Shown piece by piece: positions 17,439-23,785 of a stretch of DNA of 64,000 nt. Made by a program: the position numbers and the translations under genes. Under the pieces are notes generated by a model. The model saw nothing but the letters and a program-made list of their open reading frames with translations. It was not told the DNA's origin and searched no databases. The stretch comes from Phycisphaerae bacterium (GTDB taxonomy: Bacteria > Planctomycetota > Phycisphaerae > UBA1845 > Fen-1342): assembly GCA_028279405.1 (NCBI GenBank), contig JANQNU010000070.1, positions 1-64,000 on the forward strand. Direction: 5' to 3'. Position 1 is the stretch's first letter. The number at the start of each line of letters is the position of its first letter.

Positions 17439-17930
17439 CTAGATACGTCCCCTAGTTTCTTCCCTTCGGCGACGGCCCTCCTTGACTTGCCGCTTCTGCC
17501 TAGCCAATCGCCGGAACCGCTCGTACTGCGCCCAATCCTTCATCGAATCGGTCTGTTCGCGACCCCCGACAGTTTCACATCGCCACCGATGGAACTCCAT
17601 CATGACCTCATCGCGAGGCCAACGAACGCCAAACTCGTCAAATTCAGGCGCAACGACATGTTCCCCGTCCAGATACTGGATGGGGCCACCGCAAAGATGG
17701 CAGTAAAGTGCGTCGGGATCGTTCATCGCAACGCATTTCGCGTACGGACACGGCAAATCAGGACAATTCTGTGGGGGCGAAGTTCGTCGGATCTGGGCGT
17801 TCCTCTGATCTCTCTCCGCCACCTGCTCGCTAGCTTGGCCCCAGAGCCACAGCACAACTGCTCCGACAACCACTACGAGGGGCGTCGCCTGGCAAGCGGG
17901 TGCCCAGAACCACTCGAGCAGTTCGATCAT
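17439..17930 (-). CDS. Membrane-anchored zinc-ribbon phage protein
   Basis: A 163-residue protein. Residues about 12-31 (ACQATPLVVVVGAVVLWLWG) form one transmembrane segment. They are followed by a Cys-rich region (CPDLPCPYAKC...ALYCHLCGG) that looks like a zinc ribbon or knuckle, and a highly basic tail (KRQVKEGRRRREETRGR). The neighbour upstream is also a membrane protein. Position suggests a phage membrane function such as superinfection exclusion or lysis control; neither is demonstrated. Confidence 0.6.
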   Translation of the reverse strand: MIELLEWFWAPACQATPLVVVVGAVVLWLWGQASEQVAERDQRNAQIRRTSPPQNCPDLPCPYAKCVAMNDPDALYCHLCGGPIQYLDGEHVVAPEFDEFGVRWPRDEVMMEFHRWRCETVGGREQTDSMKDWAQYERFRRLARQKRQVKEGRRRREETRGRI

Positions 17931-17933
17931 CGG

Positions 17934-18359
17934 TCAACCCGACCTGCGCCAGCTCGCGAATGACTCGGCGTCGCCGTCATGCCGTGGCCGTACCAGATAC
18001 ACGGCGCCACTACCAACCATCACGATCGCAAGCCATTCGGCCAGCAGCATCGGAAGATCCAACGCCGCATGCTCATCCCGATCCCAGATTGGCCCCCAGT
18101 AGTGAGCGTGAACCTCGTACGGGGTCGCCCCGCGAACCACGCCTTTGTACTCGGTTCTTGCCCACGGCGGGAATAGGAACGTGAGAACGACCAACGCAAT
18201 CAACACAAGCACAATCGCCTTCGCAGGCCCGACTTGCCAATGGCCAGGCCTCTTCGGCGGCCGGTGCGCCTGCGCCTCCGCCACGCCCCGCCGAATCGCG
18301 TCACGCACCTCCACCGGTGTTGGTGGCAGCTTGTGGTCGCCTGCTTGGGAAGACGACAT
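17934..18359 (-). CDS. Small membrane protein of the prophage
   Basis: A 141-residue protein started at an ATG with AGAGGA upstream. A soluble N-terminus (about 45 residues) is followed by a transmembrane segment (AIVLVLIALVVLTFLFPPW), a loop with many His and acidic residues (YEVHAHYWGPIWDRDEHAALD) and a second hydrophobic segment (LLAEWLAIVMVGSGAVYLV). It is three bases from the membrane zinc-ribbon gene, so the two are probably co-expressed. Function unknown. Confidence 0.6.
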   Translation of the reverse strand: MSSSQAGDHKLPPTPVEVRDAIRRGVAEAQAHRPPKRPGHWQVGPAKAIVLVLIALVVLTFLFPPWARTEYKGVVRGATPYEVHAHYWGPIWDRDEHAALDLPMLLAEWLAIVMVGSGAVYLVRPRHDGDAESFASWRRSG

Positions 18360-18366
18360 GATTCCT

Positions 18367-18771
18367 CTACCCCGATCTGCCCGATTTGCCGCGGCCGCGG
18401 CTGCGGGCCTTCTTGCTGAGCGACTTCCCCTTCAGAATAAGCTCGATGTACTCGTCGGGCGACAGTTTTTCCGGTGCCGCTGCCTTGATCGCAGCCTCGA
18501 CCAAGGGCGGCAATTCTCCGTCACGTTCGGGCGCTCCGGCAAAGAATCGCTCTCCATCGATGTCGTGCATCGCCCGATACACCGCAGCCACCTCATAAAG
18601 CGTCTCGCGGTCCAACCACATAATCAGTTCTGCCACGGCGCACGAAAGGTAGCGCCCCAACCCCTTGCCTGAGCCAGTTCCGCGCAGCGAATTGACCTTT
18701 GATTTGTAGCCCTCGGACCATTTCTCCGGAAGCTCGACGCCTACATTCTTCCAACCTGGCCGTGTTGGCAC
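18367..18771 (-). CDS. Phage protein with helical core, unknown
   Basis: Started at GTG 18771, which lies seven bases after GGGAG, giving 134 residues (MPTRPGWKNVGVELPEKWSEGYKSKVNSLRG). The frame extends to a TTG at 18822 without a ribosome site. A hydrophobic helical region (LSCAVAELIMWLDRETLYEVAAVYRAM) is followed by a basic tail (KKARSRGRGKSGRSG). It is the first minus-strand gene next to the divergent early control region, so a regulatory role is possible but unproven. Confidence 0.55.
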   Translation of the reverse strand: MPTRPGWKNVGVELPEKWSEGYKSKVNSLRGTGSGKGLGRYLSCAVAELIMWLDRETLYEVAAVYRAMHDIDGERFFAGAPERDGELPPLVEAAIKAAAPEKLSPDEYIELILKGKSLSKKARSRGRGKSGRSG

Positions 18772-18824
18772 TGACACTCTCCCAATAAACCAGTTGAAGG
18801 ACGACCTAACTAGTACCCACAACA

Positions 18825-18912
18825 GGACTTACATGTAACTAACGCTGGACTTATTTTTATCTTGACTTATATGTGCCTTGTCCGTACACTCCCGAGACTT
18901 TTGGAGGACTTA
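18825..18912. repeat. GGACTTA direct repeats in divergent control region
   Basis: GGACTTA occurs at 18825-18831, 18847-18853 and 18906-18912, with a TGACTTA variant at 18863-18869 inside the -35 of the early promoter. They lie in the only stretch between the divergent minus and plus transcription units of the prophage. They look like half-sites for a regulator of the early switch. Confidence 0.5.
18862..18890 (+). promoter_or_regulatory. Early promoter
   Basis: TTGACT (18862-18867), a 17-bp spacer and TACACT (18885-18890) give a plausible sigma70-type promoter 28 bp before the first early gene. It reads into the plus-strand early genes up to the terminator at 19961-20003. Confidence 0.65.
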
Positions 18913-18917
18913 GGTCG

Positions 18918-19124
18918 ATGCCCCGAATTCTGATTGACAGCACAACGGACGCCGCAATTGAGAAGGAGTTGCCGGATCGCTTCGGCGGTCCGCGCAAAGC
19001 AAAACTGCGGATTATGGAGGTTGTGGCGCAGTGGTTGGCCAGCAATGGCGCTGCGAAGCATGACAAGCGTCCGGCGCGTCGGTCCGGTGGAGTCCGTGCC
19101 GGAGTCGGACGCGGCAAGGGGTAA
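18918..19124 (+). CDS. Small phage early protein, possible DNA-binding
   Basis: A 68-residue protein starting at ATG 18918 behind GGAGG (the earlier ATG at 18873 lies in the promoter). The N-terminal half (MPRILIDSTTDAAIEKELPDRFGGPRKAKLRIMEVVAQWLASNG) could be a small ribbon-helix-helix or winged fold; the tail is strongly basic (KRPARRSGGVRAGVGRGKG). As first gene of the early transcript beside the repeats it is a candidate for the switch regulator. This is inference. Confidence 0.55.
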   Translation: MPRILIDSTTDAAIEKELPDRFGGPRKAKLRIMEVVAQWLASNGAAKHDKRPARRSGGVRAGVGRGKG

Positions 19125-19214
19125 CGTTCAGCCGCGTCCATGCGGGAGCGGTTTCGATACTAACGTTTGGTGCCTGTTCGGGCCAGTGGAATTCAAGTAA
19201 TTCGGAGGCTTGGT

Positions 19215-19535
19215 ATGGGCTTGTACGCGGCTCAGGCGATCGACGCCATCCAACACTGGGAGAGCGACCGTCACATTTCGCCGACAACGTTCGGGACCGC
19301 TCTGGAACTGATTAACCTGATTAGCGCGATCCACAAGACAACGACCCCATTCACCGCGATTGCCCGGACTGAACCGCACGGCGAACCAGACAGCGGCTTC
19401 GTGGTCTTAGAGATCGCAGGCAATGGGATCACGCGCGTCCTTTGTATCGACCAGAGGAGCATTGAGTTGGTCGTTTGGCCGATCACTGCTCTGGGCACGA
19501 TCGGCGATCGGGTCGCGGGTGGGGTCTCCGGATGA
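19215..19535 (+). CDS. Phage early protein, unknown
   Basis: A 106-residue protein started at ATG 19215 with GGAGG upstream (MGLYAAQAIDAIQHWESDRHISPTTFGTALELINL). The second half is beta-rich (GFVVLEIAGNGITRVLCIDQRSIELVVWPI). Its stop overlaps the next start as ATGA. No domain recognised. Confidence 0.6.
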   Translation: MGLYAAQAIDAIQHWESDRHISPTTFGTALELINLISAIHKTTTPFTAIARTEPHGEPDSGFVVLEIAGNGITRVLCIDQRSIELVVWPITALGTIGDRVAGGVSG

Positions 19536-19927
19536 CTGAAATCCTCCCTGTCGACGATCTAACCCAAGAGGACAACCGCTGCGCTAGCTGCGGCGTCGTG
19601 GTGGACCTTTCGGGCCCGCATTCGTGGATGGGCGGCGACCTCTTCTGCCAAGCGTGCCGCATCCAACAGCACCTGACCGAAGCGCTGCTGGCCAACCAAC
19701 GGTTACAGGAACGGCTGCAGGTAGCGCAAGCTCAGATGGCCGACTATCAGCGGCAGCTCTCCCAACACGTAATCGATCGCGGCGAGATCCGCCGCTTAGC
19801 GCTGGAACTGATGCGCGATCATATCGATCCCGTTGACCTTCGCATGATCGCCAGCCAAATCGAGAACTATGCGCGGGAGCGCTCGACGCCCGAGCCGCTC
19901 CCCACGCTGGAGGTCGAAACCACATGA
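19532..19927 (+). CDS. Zinc-ribbon/coiled-coil phage early protein
   Basis: A 131-residue protein. Residues about 16-42 carry two Cys pairs (RCASCG and FCQAC) of a small zinc ribbon, followed by a coiled coil (NQRLQERLQVAQAQMADYQRQ) and a helical tail. It overlaps the previous gene by ATGA and is the last gene before a strong terminator. A DNA- or protein-binding early regulator is plausible. Confidence 0.65.
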   Translation: MTEILPVDDLTQEDNRCASCGVVVDLSGPHSWMGGDLFCQACRIQQHLTEALLANQRLQERLQVAQAQMADYQRQLSQHVIDRGEIRRLALELMRDHIDPVDLRMIASQIENYARERSTPEPLPTLEVETT

Positions 19928-19960
19928 CCCCAGCAATGACGATGCTTCTTTCCCCTCCGG

Positions 19961-20003
19961 ATGGTGCGCGGCGGTTATGCCGACCGCGCATCGTCTTTTT
20001 CTT
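19961..20003 (+). terminator. Rho-independent terminator after first early block
   Basis: Stem TGCGCGG-CGG (19965-19974), loop TTATG, returning strand CCG-A-CCGCGCA (19980-19990) with one bulged base, then TCGTCTTTTTCTT. This is a strong plus-strand terminator. The reading frame that begins at 19924 crosses it and is therefore probably not a gene. Confidence 0.8.
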
Positions 20004-20014
20004 GACCCAACCCA

Positions 20015-20104
20015 GGAGCGCGCGGGTACACCTGATCCCCCCCAATCGCGCGCTCCGTCCGCCCCGTGTCGGACGTTCTGCGGGTTCGATTCCCGCGCGG
20101 GGCA
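20015..20104 (+). ncRNA. tRNA-like structured segment A
   Basis: Three hairpins in series: GGAGCGCGCG/CGCGCGCTCC (20015-20024 with 20047-20056), GTCCG/CGGAC (20057-20061 with 20070-20074, loop eight bases) and a perfect tRNA-type T arm, GCGGG-TTCGATT-CCCGC (20080-20096). GCCCCGT at 20061-20067 could instead pair with GCGGGGC (20097-20103) as an acceptor stem followed by discriminator A104. No D arm or normal seven-base anticodon loop is present, so it is not a standard tRNA. Whether it is transcribed is unknown. Confidence 0.4.
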
Positions 20105-20108
20105 TTCA

Positions 20109-20324
20109 GCGTCGGAAGGTCGTCGGTCGGTGCTTTGCCATATCACGCCGACAGCTTCGCTTTCAAGCCGCGGCGTGCGTTGCGCCGCGCTTCCGACGCG
20201 GAGCCTTACTTCACCAACTCCCAGCGTCGGAAGGTCGTCGGCCGGGAGCCGCACTCCAGCGGCCGGCTTCGCCATCCACCGTGACGAACGGGCCGCGCCG
20301 CGCGTTGCGGCGCGCTTCCGACGC
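20109..20324. repeat. Two tandem units closed by 10-bp inverted repeats
   Basis: Unit A spans 20109-20199 and unit B 20224-20324. Each begins GCGTCGGAAGGTCGTCGG and ends CTTCCGACGC GGAGCCTT. GCGTCGGAAG and CTTCCGACGC are exact reverse complements, so each unit can fold back on itself. The interiors differ more than the ends. They lie in the noncoding stretch 19,928-20,442 between the terminator and the next gene. Confidence 0.6.
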
Positions 20325-20343
20325 GGAGCCTTTTCGGTCGGGC

Positions 20344-20423
20344 GGTCGGGGTCGGGTTTAGGAATGGGAGTCCTTGTCCCGACCTGTGGGTCGACGACGC
20401 GGGTTCGAGTCCCGCCCCGACCA
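20344..20423 (+). ncRNA. tRNA-like structured segment B
   Basis: An acceptor-like 7-bp helix GGTCGGG/CCCGACC (20344-20350 with 20416-20422), discriminator A423 and a perfect T arm GCGGG-TTCGAGT-CCCGC (20399-20415). The 48 bases between have no D arm. They can form AGGA-ATGGGAG-TCCT, a seven-base loop with U at position 33 and GGG in the anticodon place, plus a CGACC/GGTCG variable-arm-like hairpin. Alternatively GTCGGG (20351) can pair with CCCGAC (20378). It ends about 20 bp before a gene. Confidence 0.4.
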
Positions 20424-20442
20424 GTTGCATAAGGAGGACGAA

Positions 20443-20784
20443 ATGCCACAGACGCATATGGACGGCGATTTCTTCGACAGAAGCCGAAAAGCCCAATTCG
20501 ACTGGGAGCGGATGAAGCAACGCGCCGCACTCGCAAAGAAGAACAAGCTGTCGGCAATCACCATGGGGGCCGCCGACGAGAATCCGCTCGCCAAGTGGGA
20601 TGCTGAGGGAATGACCGTGCGGAAGTTTCAGGACGACGAGCAAGACGTCCTGCGAATCAGCGTGGGCGGCGGGGTCGACGGAGAAGATATCGACTACTGC
20701 ACGTACCGAGGCAACCGTCAGCGCTGCCTGAACCTGCTCTACCAAGCGTGCCGGGCACTCGAATCCCGCCCGGACGCACAATAG
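20443..20784 (+). CDS. Phage early protein, unknown
   Basis: A 113-residue protein starting at ATG 20443 behind AAGGAGG (MPQTHMDGDFFDRSRKAQFDWERMKQRAALAKK). The C-terminal half (VLRISVGGGVDGEDIDYCTYRGNRQRCLNLLYQACRALES) has three Cys residues and a helical end. It is the first gene of the second early block. No family recognised. Confidence 0.6.
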   Translation: MPQTHMDGDFFDRSRKAQFDWERMKQRAALAKKNKLSAITMGAADENPLAKWDAEGMTVRKFQDDEQDVLRISVGGGVDGEDIDYCTYRGNRQRCLNLLYQACRALESRPDAQ

Positions 20785-20828
20785 CCGTTACTCGATGACT
20801 GAACTTCGCAAAAACAAGGACTCCCATC

Positions 20829-21284
20829 ATGAGCGAGCTGTACCAGCGCGCGCTTCGGAAACTGCGTACGCACCATGAACGTTTGGGATATCGACCGGTA
20901 GCGACCCAGCTTAGCAACCTGCGTGTGTTGCTCTGGCGCGGTTGGGACGAGTTGGCAGACGAGTTGACGATCGTGCGGTTCTCGATGCCGCACCCGTTCC
21001 TTGACGACGCCGATCGCTTTGCCCGCGTGCTACTCGTCAGAGAAGAAATGAGGGCTTTTCGATGGATCGAAGAGGGACCACCCAGAACGGACGGACGGGC
21101 AAGGTGGTGGGCCGTTTGGTACGCCCTTCCGCTCGCGAACGACTTACGGCTTGCGTGCGCGCCGCGCGTCGAGATACCGCCGGGCGCGCGGCACTTCGAC
21201 GCCCACCAGCTGGGACAGACGATCGGCGCGCACGACGGGCAGTGGCGCCCGCGCCGCGGCCAACGCTTGATCCGCTGCGAGTAG
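20829..21284 (+). CDS. Phage early protein, unknown
   Basis: A 151-residue protein with AAGGA ahead of its ATG. It is basic and Trp-rich (RVLLWRGWDELADELTIVRF; RARWWAVWYALPLANDLRLA) and probably a mixed alpha/beta globular protein. It follows the preceding gene by 44 bp. No motif allows a functional call. Confidence 0.55.
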   Translation: MSELYQRALRKLRTHHERLGYRPVATQLSNLRVLLWRGWDELADELTIVRFSMPHPFLDDADRFARVLLVREEMRAFRWIEEGPPRTDGRARWWAVWYALPLANDLRLACAPRVEIPPGARHFDAHQLGQTIGAHDGQWRPRRGQRLIRCE

Positions 21285-21511
21285 CGCCGCGCTACATCCA
21301 ACGAACCGCTGTTTTCATCCGGCGGCCCGACGACCGCCCTACCACGCCGCAGATAGATCAAACGGTCGTCGACTGCCCGCACGCCGAAGAGATCGCGGCC
21401 GCCTTCGACGAAATCCCCCGCTTCCTCCCCTGGCCCTTCCTGCTGCCGATACTCGCCACGCTCGGCGGCGCGCTCGCGCTCCTGACCTGGCTCTGCGGGG
21501 GCTGCCAATGA
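21275..21511 (+). CDS. Small membrane protein, start uncertain
   Basis: The frame ends at 21511 in a clear transmembrane segment (WPFLLPILATLGGALALLTWL) followed by CGGCQ. It is coupled by ATGA to the next gene, which supports translation. The only ATG in frame (21062) would overlap the previous gene by over 200 bp, so I suggest a non-ATG start near 21275; the N-terminus is unsettled. A phage membrane effector such as a holin/spanin-like protein is possible but unproven. Confidence 0.4.
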   Translation: MRVAPRYIQRTAVFIRRPDDRPTTPQIDQTVVDCPHAEEIAAAFDEIPRFLPWPFLLPILATLGGALALLTWLCGGCQ

Positions 21512-21777
21512 CGTCCCTGACCAAGGAACAGCGCCGCGCGCTCACGCTCGTGAACCGACGCTGGGGCGTTGATCAGAGCTTCACGCCGCGCGAGTTTGCC
21601 CATGAGGTTTGGGGGCGCCCTGACAAACGACAGGGAAGCGCCTGGCTCTCGAAGCTTCGCCAGCGCGGATTGGTGCTCGCGAACGGTTCGCGACGCGGAG
21701 TCCACCGCCGAATCGTCTCGCATTATCGACTCTCAAACTACGCACGCGATCTACTCAAGGAGGCGTTCGTCTCGTGA
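21508..21777 (+). CDS. Small winged-helix-like phage protein
   Basis: An 89-residue protein (MTSLTKEQRRALTLVNRRWGVDQSFTPREFAHEVWGRPDKRQGSAWLSKLRQRGLV). The layout FTPREFAHEVWG / GSAWLSKLRQRGLVLANGSRRGVHRRIVSHYRLS reads as a winged helix with a recognition helix and a basic wing. It is overlapped at both ends by its neighbours and lies immediately before the replication-initiator-like gene. A DNA-binding accessory role is inferred. Confidence 0.6.
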   Translation: MTSLTKEQRRALTLVNRRWGVDQSFTPREFAHEVWGRPDKRQGSAWLSKLRQRGLVLANGSRRGVHRRIVSHYRLSNYARDLLKEAFVS

Positions 21778-22874
21778 GCCTGCGCGTGTCCTACTTCAAA
21801 GAGGAGCCCGAGAAGCCCCGAAGGCCGGAGCTGCCGGCGGCGATCGCCGCGTCAGCGGCCTTTCTGGCGCTGCCTGCGGGCCAACAGGAGACGCTACGCA
21901 AGATCGCAGCCCAGATGACCAAGGAGGATGGCGGATCGCTCCACGGGCGTGTCAGCGGTCGAGAGATCGCAACGCTATTCGAGCCGAATCGTGCGGCAAC
22001 GACGATCCGCAACCACATTGGCAACCTGATAGTGGCGGGCCTTCTCATTCCAACAGGGACGCGCCTCAAACAAGGAGGCACGTGCCGGACTTACCGCATC
22101 CCGGGTAAGCCGCACCCAGCAGCGGCGCCGGGTTCACATTGCAGCGACGTGTCCGGTCCGATTGGCCAGCAGCAGCGACCGCGCGCCGGGCCACCCCCGG
22201 ACACAACCCGCGCTACCCGGGTTACCCGCGCACCTTACCCGGGTAACCCGGGTTACCCGCGCACATCGGCCGCTGGCGCTGCCGAGAGCGGGGATTCTGC
22301 GCCGCTCGCACGCGGCCATGATCATGATCATGACTTTTTTAGCGCAAAAACTCATGACATGAAGCCAGGAAACGTCCTTGGCAAGAAGACGGGAGCGACT
22401 GACTACGGCGCGCCTGGGGAACCGGAAGCGGATCGGGAGTTCTACCGACGGCAGGCCGGGGCTCAGGCGGAGCGCGACCGTCGCTGGTCGGATCAACCGA
22501 CCCCGCGGCGGCAAAAGAGCGGCCGCGGCTGCCCCATTCTGGGGCACATCAAGCGGGCGGATCTGCTCAATGACGAACGACTCACCGCGCTGTTCCAGCG
22601 AGCGAAGCAGGCGGGCCTGGTGGGTTCGGGCGACGGATCCTGGTTCAACTTCGTAGCGTTTGCCGAGCACTGTCTGATCGTGCCAGCCGTCAAGAACGCA
22701 CCCGCTCTCTTCGCGGACACGATCCGCAAGAACAAGGACAGGCAGATGATCCTCGTGTGCAACGAGGCAGAAGAGAGCGCCAGCCTGCGGCTGACCGACA
22801 CGCCGCTACGCCGTGACAAACGCGGCCGCCTACACCGCCCCGACGACGACTACGACCCCTACGACGAGGAGTGA
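21774..22874 (+). CDS. Winged-helix replication initiator-like protein
   Basis: A 366-residue protein started at GTG 21774 (GTGA overlap). The N-terminal ~95 residues form a winged helix (QETLRKIAAQMTKEDGG...SGREIATLFEPNRAATTIRNHIGNLIVAGLLIPTG) as in phage initiators and transcription regulators. A low-complexity linker follows (about 110-215), and a helical C-terminal domain (KRADLLNDERLTALFQRAKQAG...). The linker DNA carries 19-bp direct repeats and an AT-rich patch, an arrangement like the lambda O gene with its internal origin. I infer initiation of phage replication; a regulator is the main alternative. Confidence 0.6.
   Translation: MSLRVSYFKEEPEKPRRPELPAAIAASAAFLALPAGQQETLRKIAAQMTKEDGGSLHGRVSGREIATLFEPNRAATTIRNHIGNLIVAGLLIPTGTRLKQGGTCRTYRIPGKPHPAAAPGSHCSDVSGPIGQQQRPRAGPPPDTTRATRVTRAPYPGNPGYPRTSAAGAAESGDSAPLARGHDHDHDFFSAKTHDMKPGNVLGKKTGATDYGAPGEPEADREFYRRQAGAQAERDRRWSDQPTPRRQKSGRGCPILGHIKRADLLNDERLTALFQRAKQAGLVGSGDGSWFNFVAFAEHCLIVPAVKNAPALFADTIRKNKDRQMILVCNEAEESASLRLTDTPLRRDKRGRLHRPDDDYDPYDEE
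22215..22264. repeat. Candidate origin iterons inside the initiator gene
   Basis: ACCCGGGTTACCCGCGCAC occurs twice as exact direct repeats (22215-22233 and 22246-22264), 31 bp apart, with the palindrome TTACCCGGGTAA (22235-22246) between them. The encoded peptide is low complexity, suggesting that selection may act on the DNA. Confidence 0.55.
22317..22366. other. AT-rich patch beside iterons, candidate unwinding element
   Basis: A local AT-rich run in an otherwise GC-rich gene: CATGATCATGATCATGAC followed by a T6 run, A5 run and CATGACATG. It lies about 50 bp after the iterons and contains repeated TGATCA. The encoded peptide is the odd HDHDHDFFSAK. Confidence 0.45.
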
Positions 22875-22879
22875 ACGAG

Positions 22880-23185
22880 ATGCCCGGACGCGGCAGCGAA
22901 TTCTACGATCCGACCGCCAATCCTCGCGTATACCGCGAGCGATGGAAACGCCAGATGCGCGGACTGGAGTGCAAGTACTTCGTGCTCAAGGCGGACGAGT
23001 TCCTCGACACATTGAGCCCGGAGCAGCTCGCCAGCTTCAACGAAATGCTGATCGCCTACAACAGCGCGCGATCCGAGCGCGGCAAACCCGTCAACAAGTA
23101 CTACGTCGTCAACCGGGACGAACCATACGCCGACCAGGTCCGCGCTCTGATAGGCCTCGACGATCCGAAGCAGGGGGCCGGCTGA
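22880..23185 (+). CDS. Phage early protein, unknown
   Basis: A 101-residue protein. ATG 22880 is preferred because GAGGAG lies eight bases upstream; an in-frame GTG at 22871 overlaps the preceding stop. Sequence MPGRGSEFYDPTANPRVYRERWKRQMRGLECKYF, then a helical centre (DEFLDTLSPEQLASFNEMLIAYNSARSE). It sits directly after the initiator-like gene and overlaps the next start. No family recognised. Confidence 0.6.
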   Translation: MPGRGSEFYDPTANPRVYRERWKRQMRGLECKYFVLKADEFLDTLSPEQLASFNEMLIAYNSARSERGKPVNKYYVVNRDEPYADQVRALIGLDDPKQGAG

Positions 23186-23364
23186 TGCACGGCGACCACG
23201 AATCGTTGCTCGACGAGTTGCTGGAGTGCGAGGACTGCAACTTCACACCCTGGGAGATCGACTTCCTGGAGAGCTTGCATCGCCAACGCGATCGCGACTT
23301 GTCCGAGAGGCAGCTCGACAAACTGCACGCCATCGCCCGAAAAGCCGGACTGATCGAGAGGTAG
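23185..23364 (+). CDS. Very small acidic phage protein
   Basis: A 59-residue protein (MHGDHESLLDELLECEDCNFTPWEIDFLESLHRQRDR) whose ATG overlaps the previous stop as TGATG. CEDC and the helical remainder (LSERQLDKLHAIARKAGL) suggest a compact helical fold. It resembles the short RepB-like or DNA-metabolism accessory proteins found in phage early regions only in general character; function unknown. Confidence 0.6.
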   Translation: MHGDHESLLDELLECEDCNFTPWEIDFLESLHRQRDRDLSERQLDKLHAIARKAGLIER

Positions 23365-23368
23365 CCGA

Positions 23369-23776
23369 ATGCCGCGCCGCTTCGCAAATGGAACGACGAT
23401 CACTGCGACCAAAACGGCCGGCGACATCGCCGCCCTACTGGCCCGCCACGGGATCGACGACTACGCGCACGGACGCTCCGATGGCGCCGTCCAACTGTGC
23501 TTCATGCACAACAAAATCCCCTATCGCTTCGACGTGCCGATGCCCGACATCACGGACGAACGGAAACGCGATCGGGAAACCAACCGCCGGTGGCGCGTCC
23601 TGTACGCGCTCGTGAAAGCGAAGCTGGTCGCGATCGAGGAGGGGCTAGAAACGTTCGAAGAAGCGTTCGCCATGACGATCGTGACCCCGAACGGCGACAG
23701 GCTACGCGATCGACTCCTGCCTGAGATCGCGAACGGCAAGGCCCAACAACCAAACCTGAAACTGCTCGGAGGGTGA
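23369..23776 (+). CDS. Phage early protein, unknown
   Basis: A 135-residue protein (MPRRFANGTTITATKTAGDIAALLARHGIDDYAHG) with a beta-rich start, a helical centre (RVLYALVKAKLVAIEEGLETFEEAFAMTIVTPNGD) and a conserved-looking AMTIV segment. This resembles small uncharacterised phage proteins lying beside DNA-metabolism genes. It precedes the Mini-A-like gene by nine bases and is probably in the same transcript. Confidence 0.6.
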   Translation: MPRRFANGTTITATKTAGDIAALLARHGIDDYAHGRSDGAVQLCFMHNKIPYRFDVPMPDITDERKRDRETNRRWRVLYALVKAKLVAIEEGLETFEEAFAMTIVTPNGDRLRDRLLPEIANGKAQQPNLKLLGG

Positions 23777-23785
23777 CACGAAGAG

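Noticed and set aside
20109-20324. Tandem units considered as a CRISPR array, retron or DGR
   Set aside because: Only two units of ~100 bp, no short regular repeats or spacers, and no cas or reverse transcriptase gene anywhere in the window.
20344-20423. Call of a normal tRNA at 20344-20423
   Set aside because: T arm and acceptor fit, but no D arm and no 5-bp anticodon stem with a standard loop; kept only as tRNA-like.
19869-20432. Plus-strand frames across the tRNA-like locus (19869-20432, 19924-20361)
   Set aside because: They cross a strong terminator and inverted repeats and have no homology-like sequence; the repeated peptide reflects the DNA repeats.
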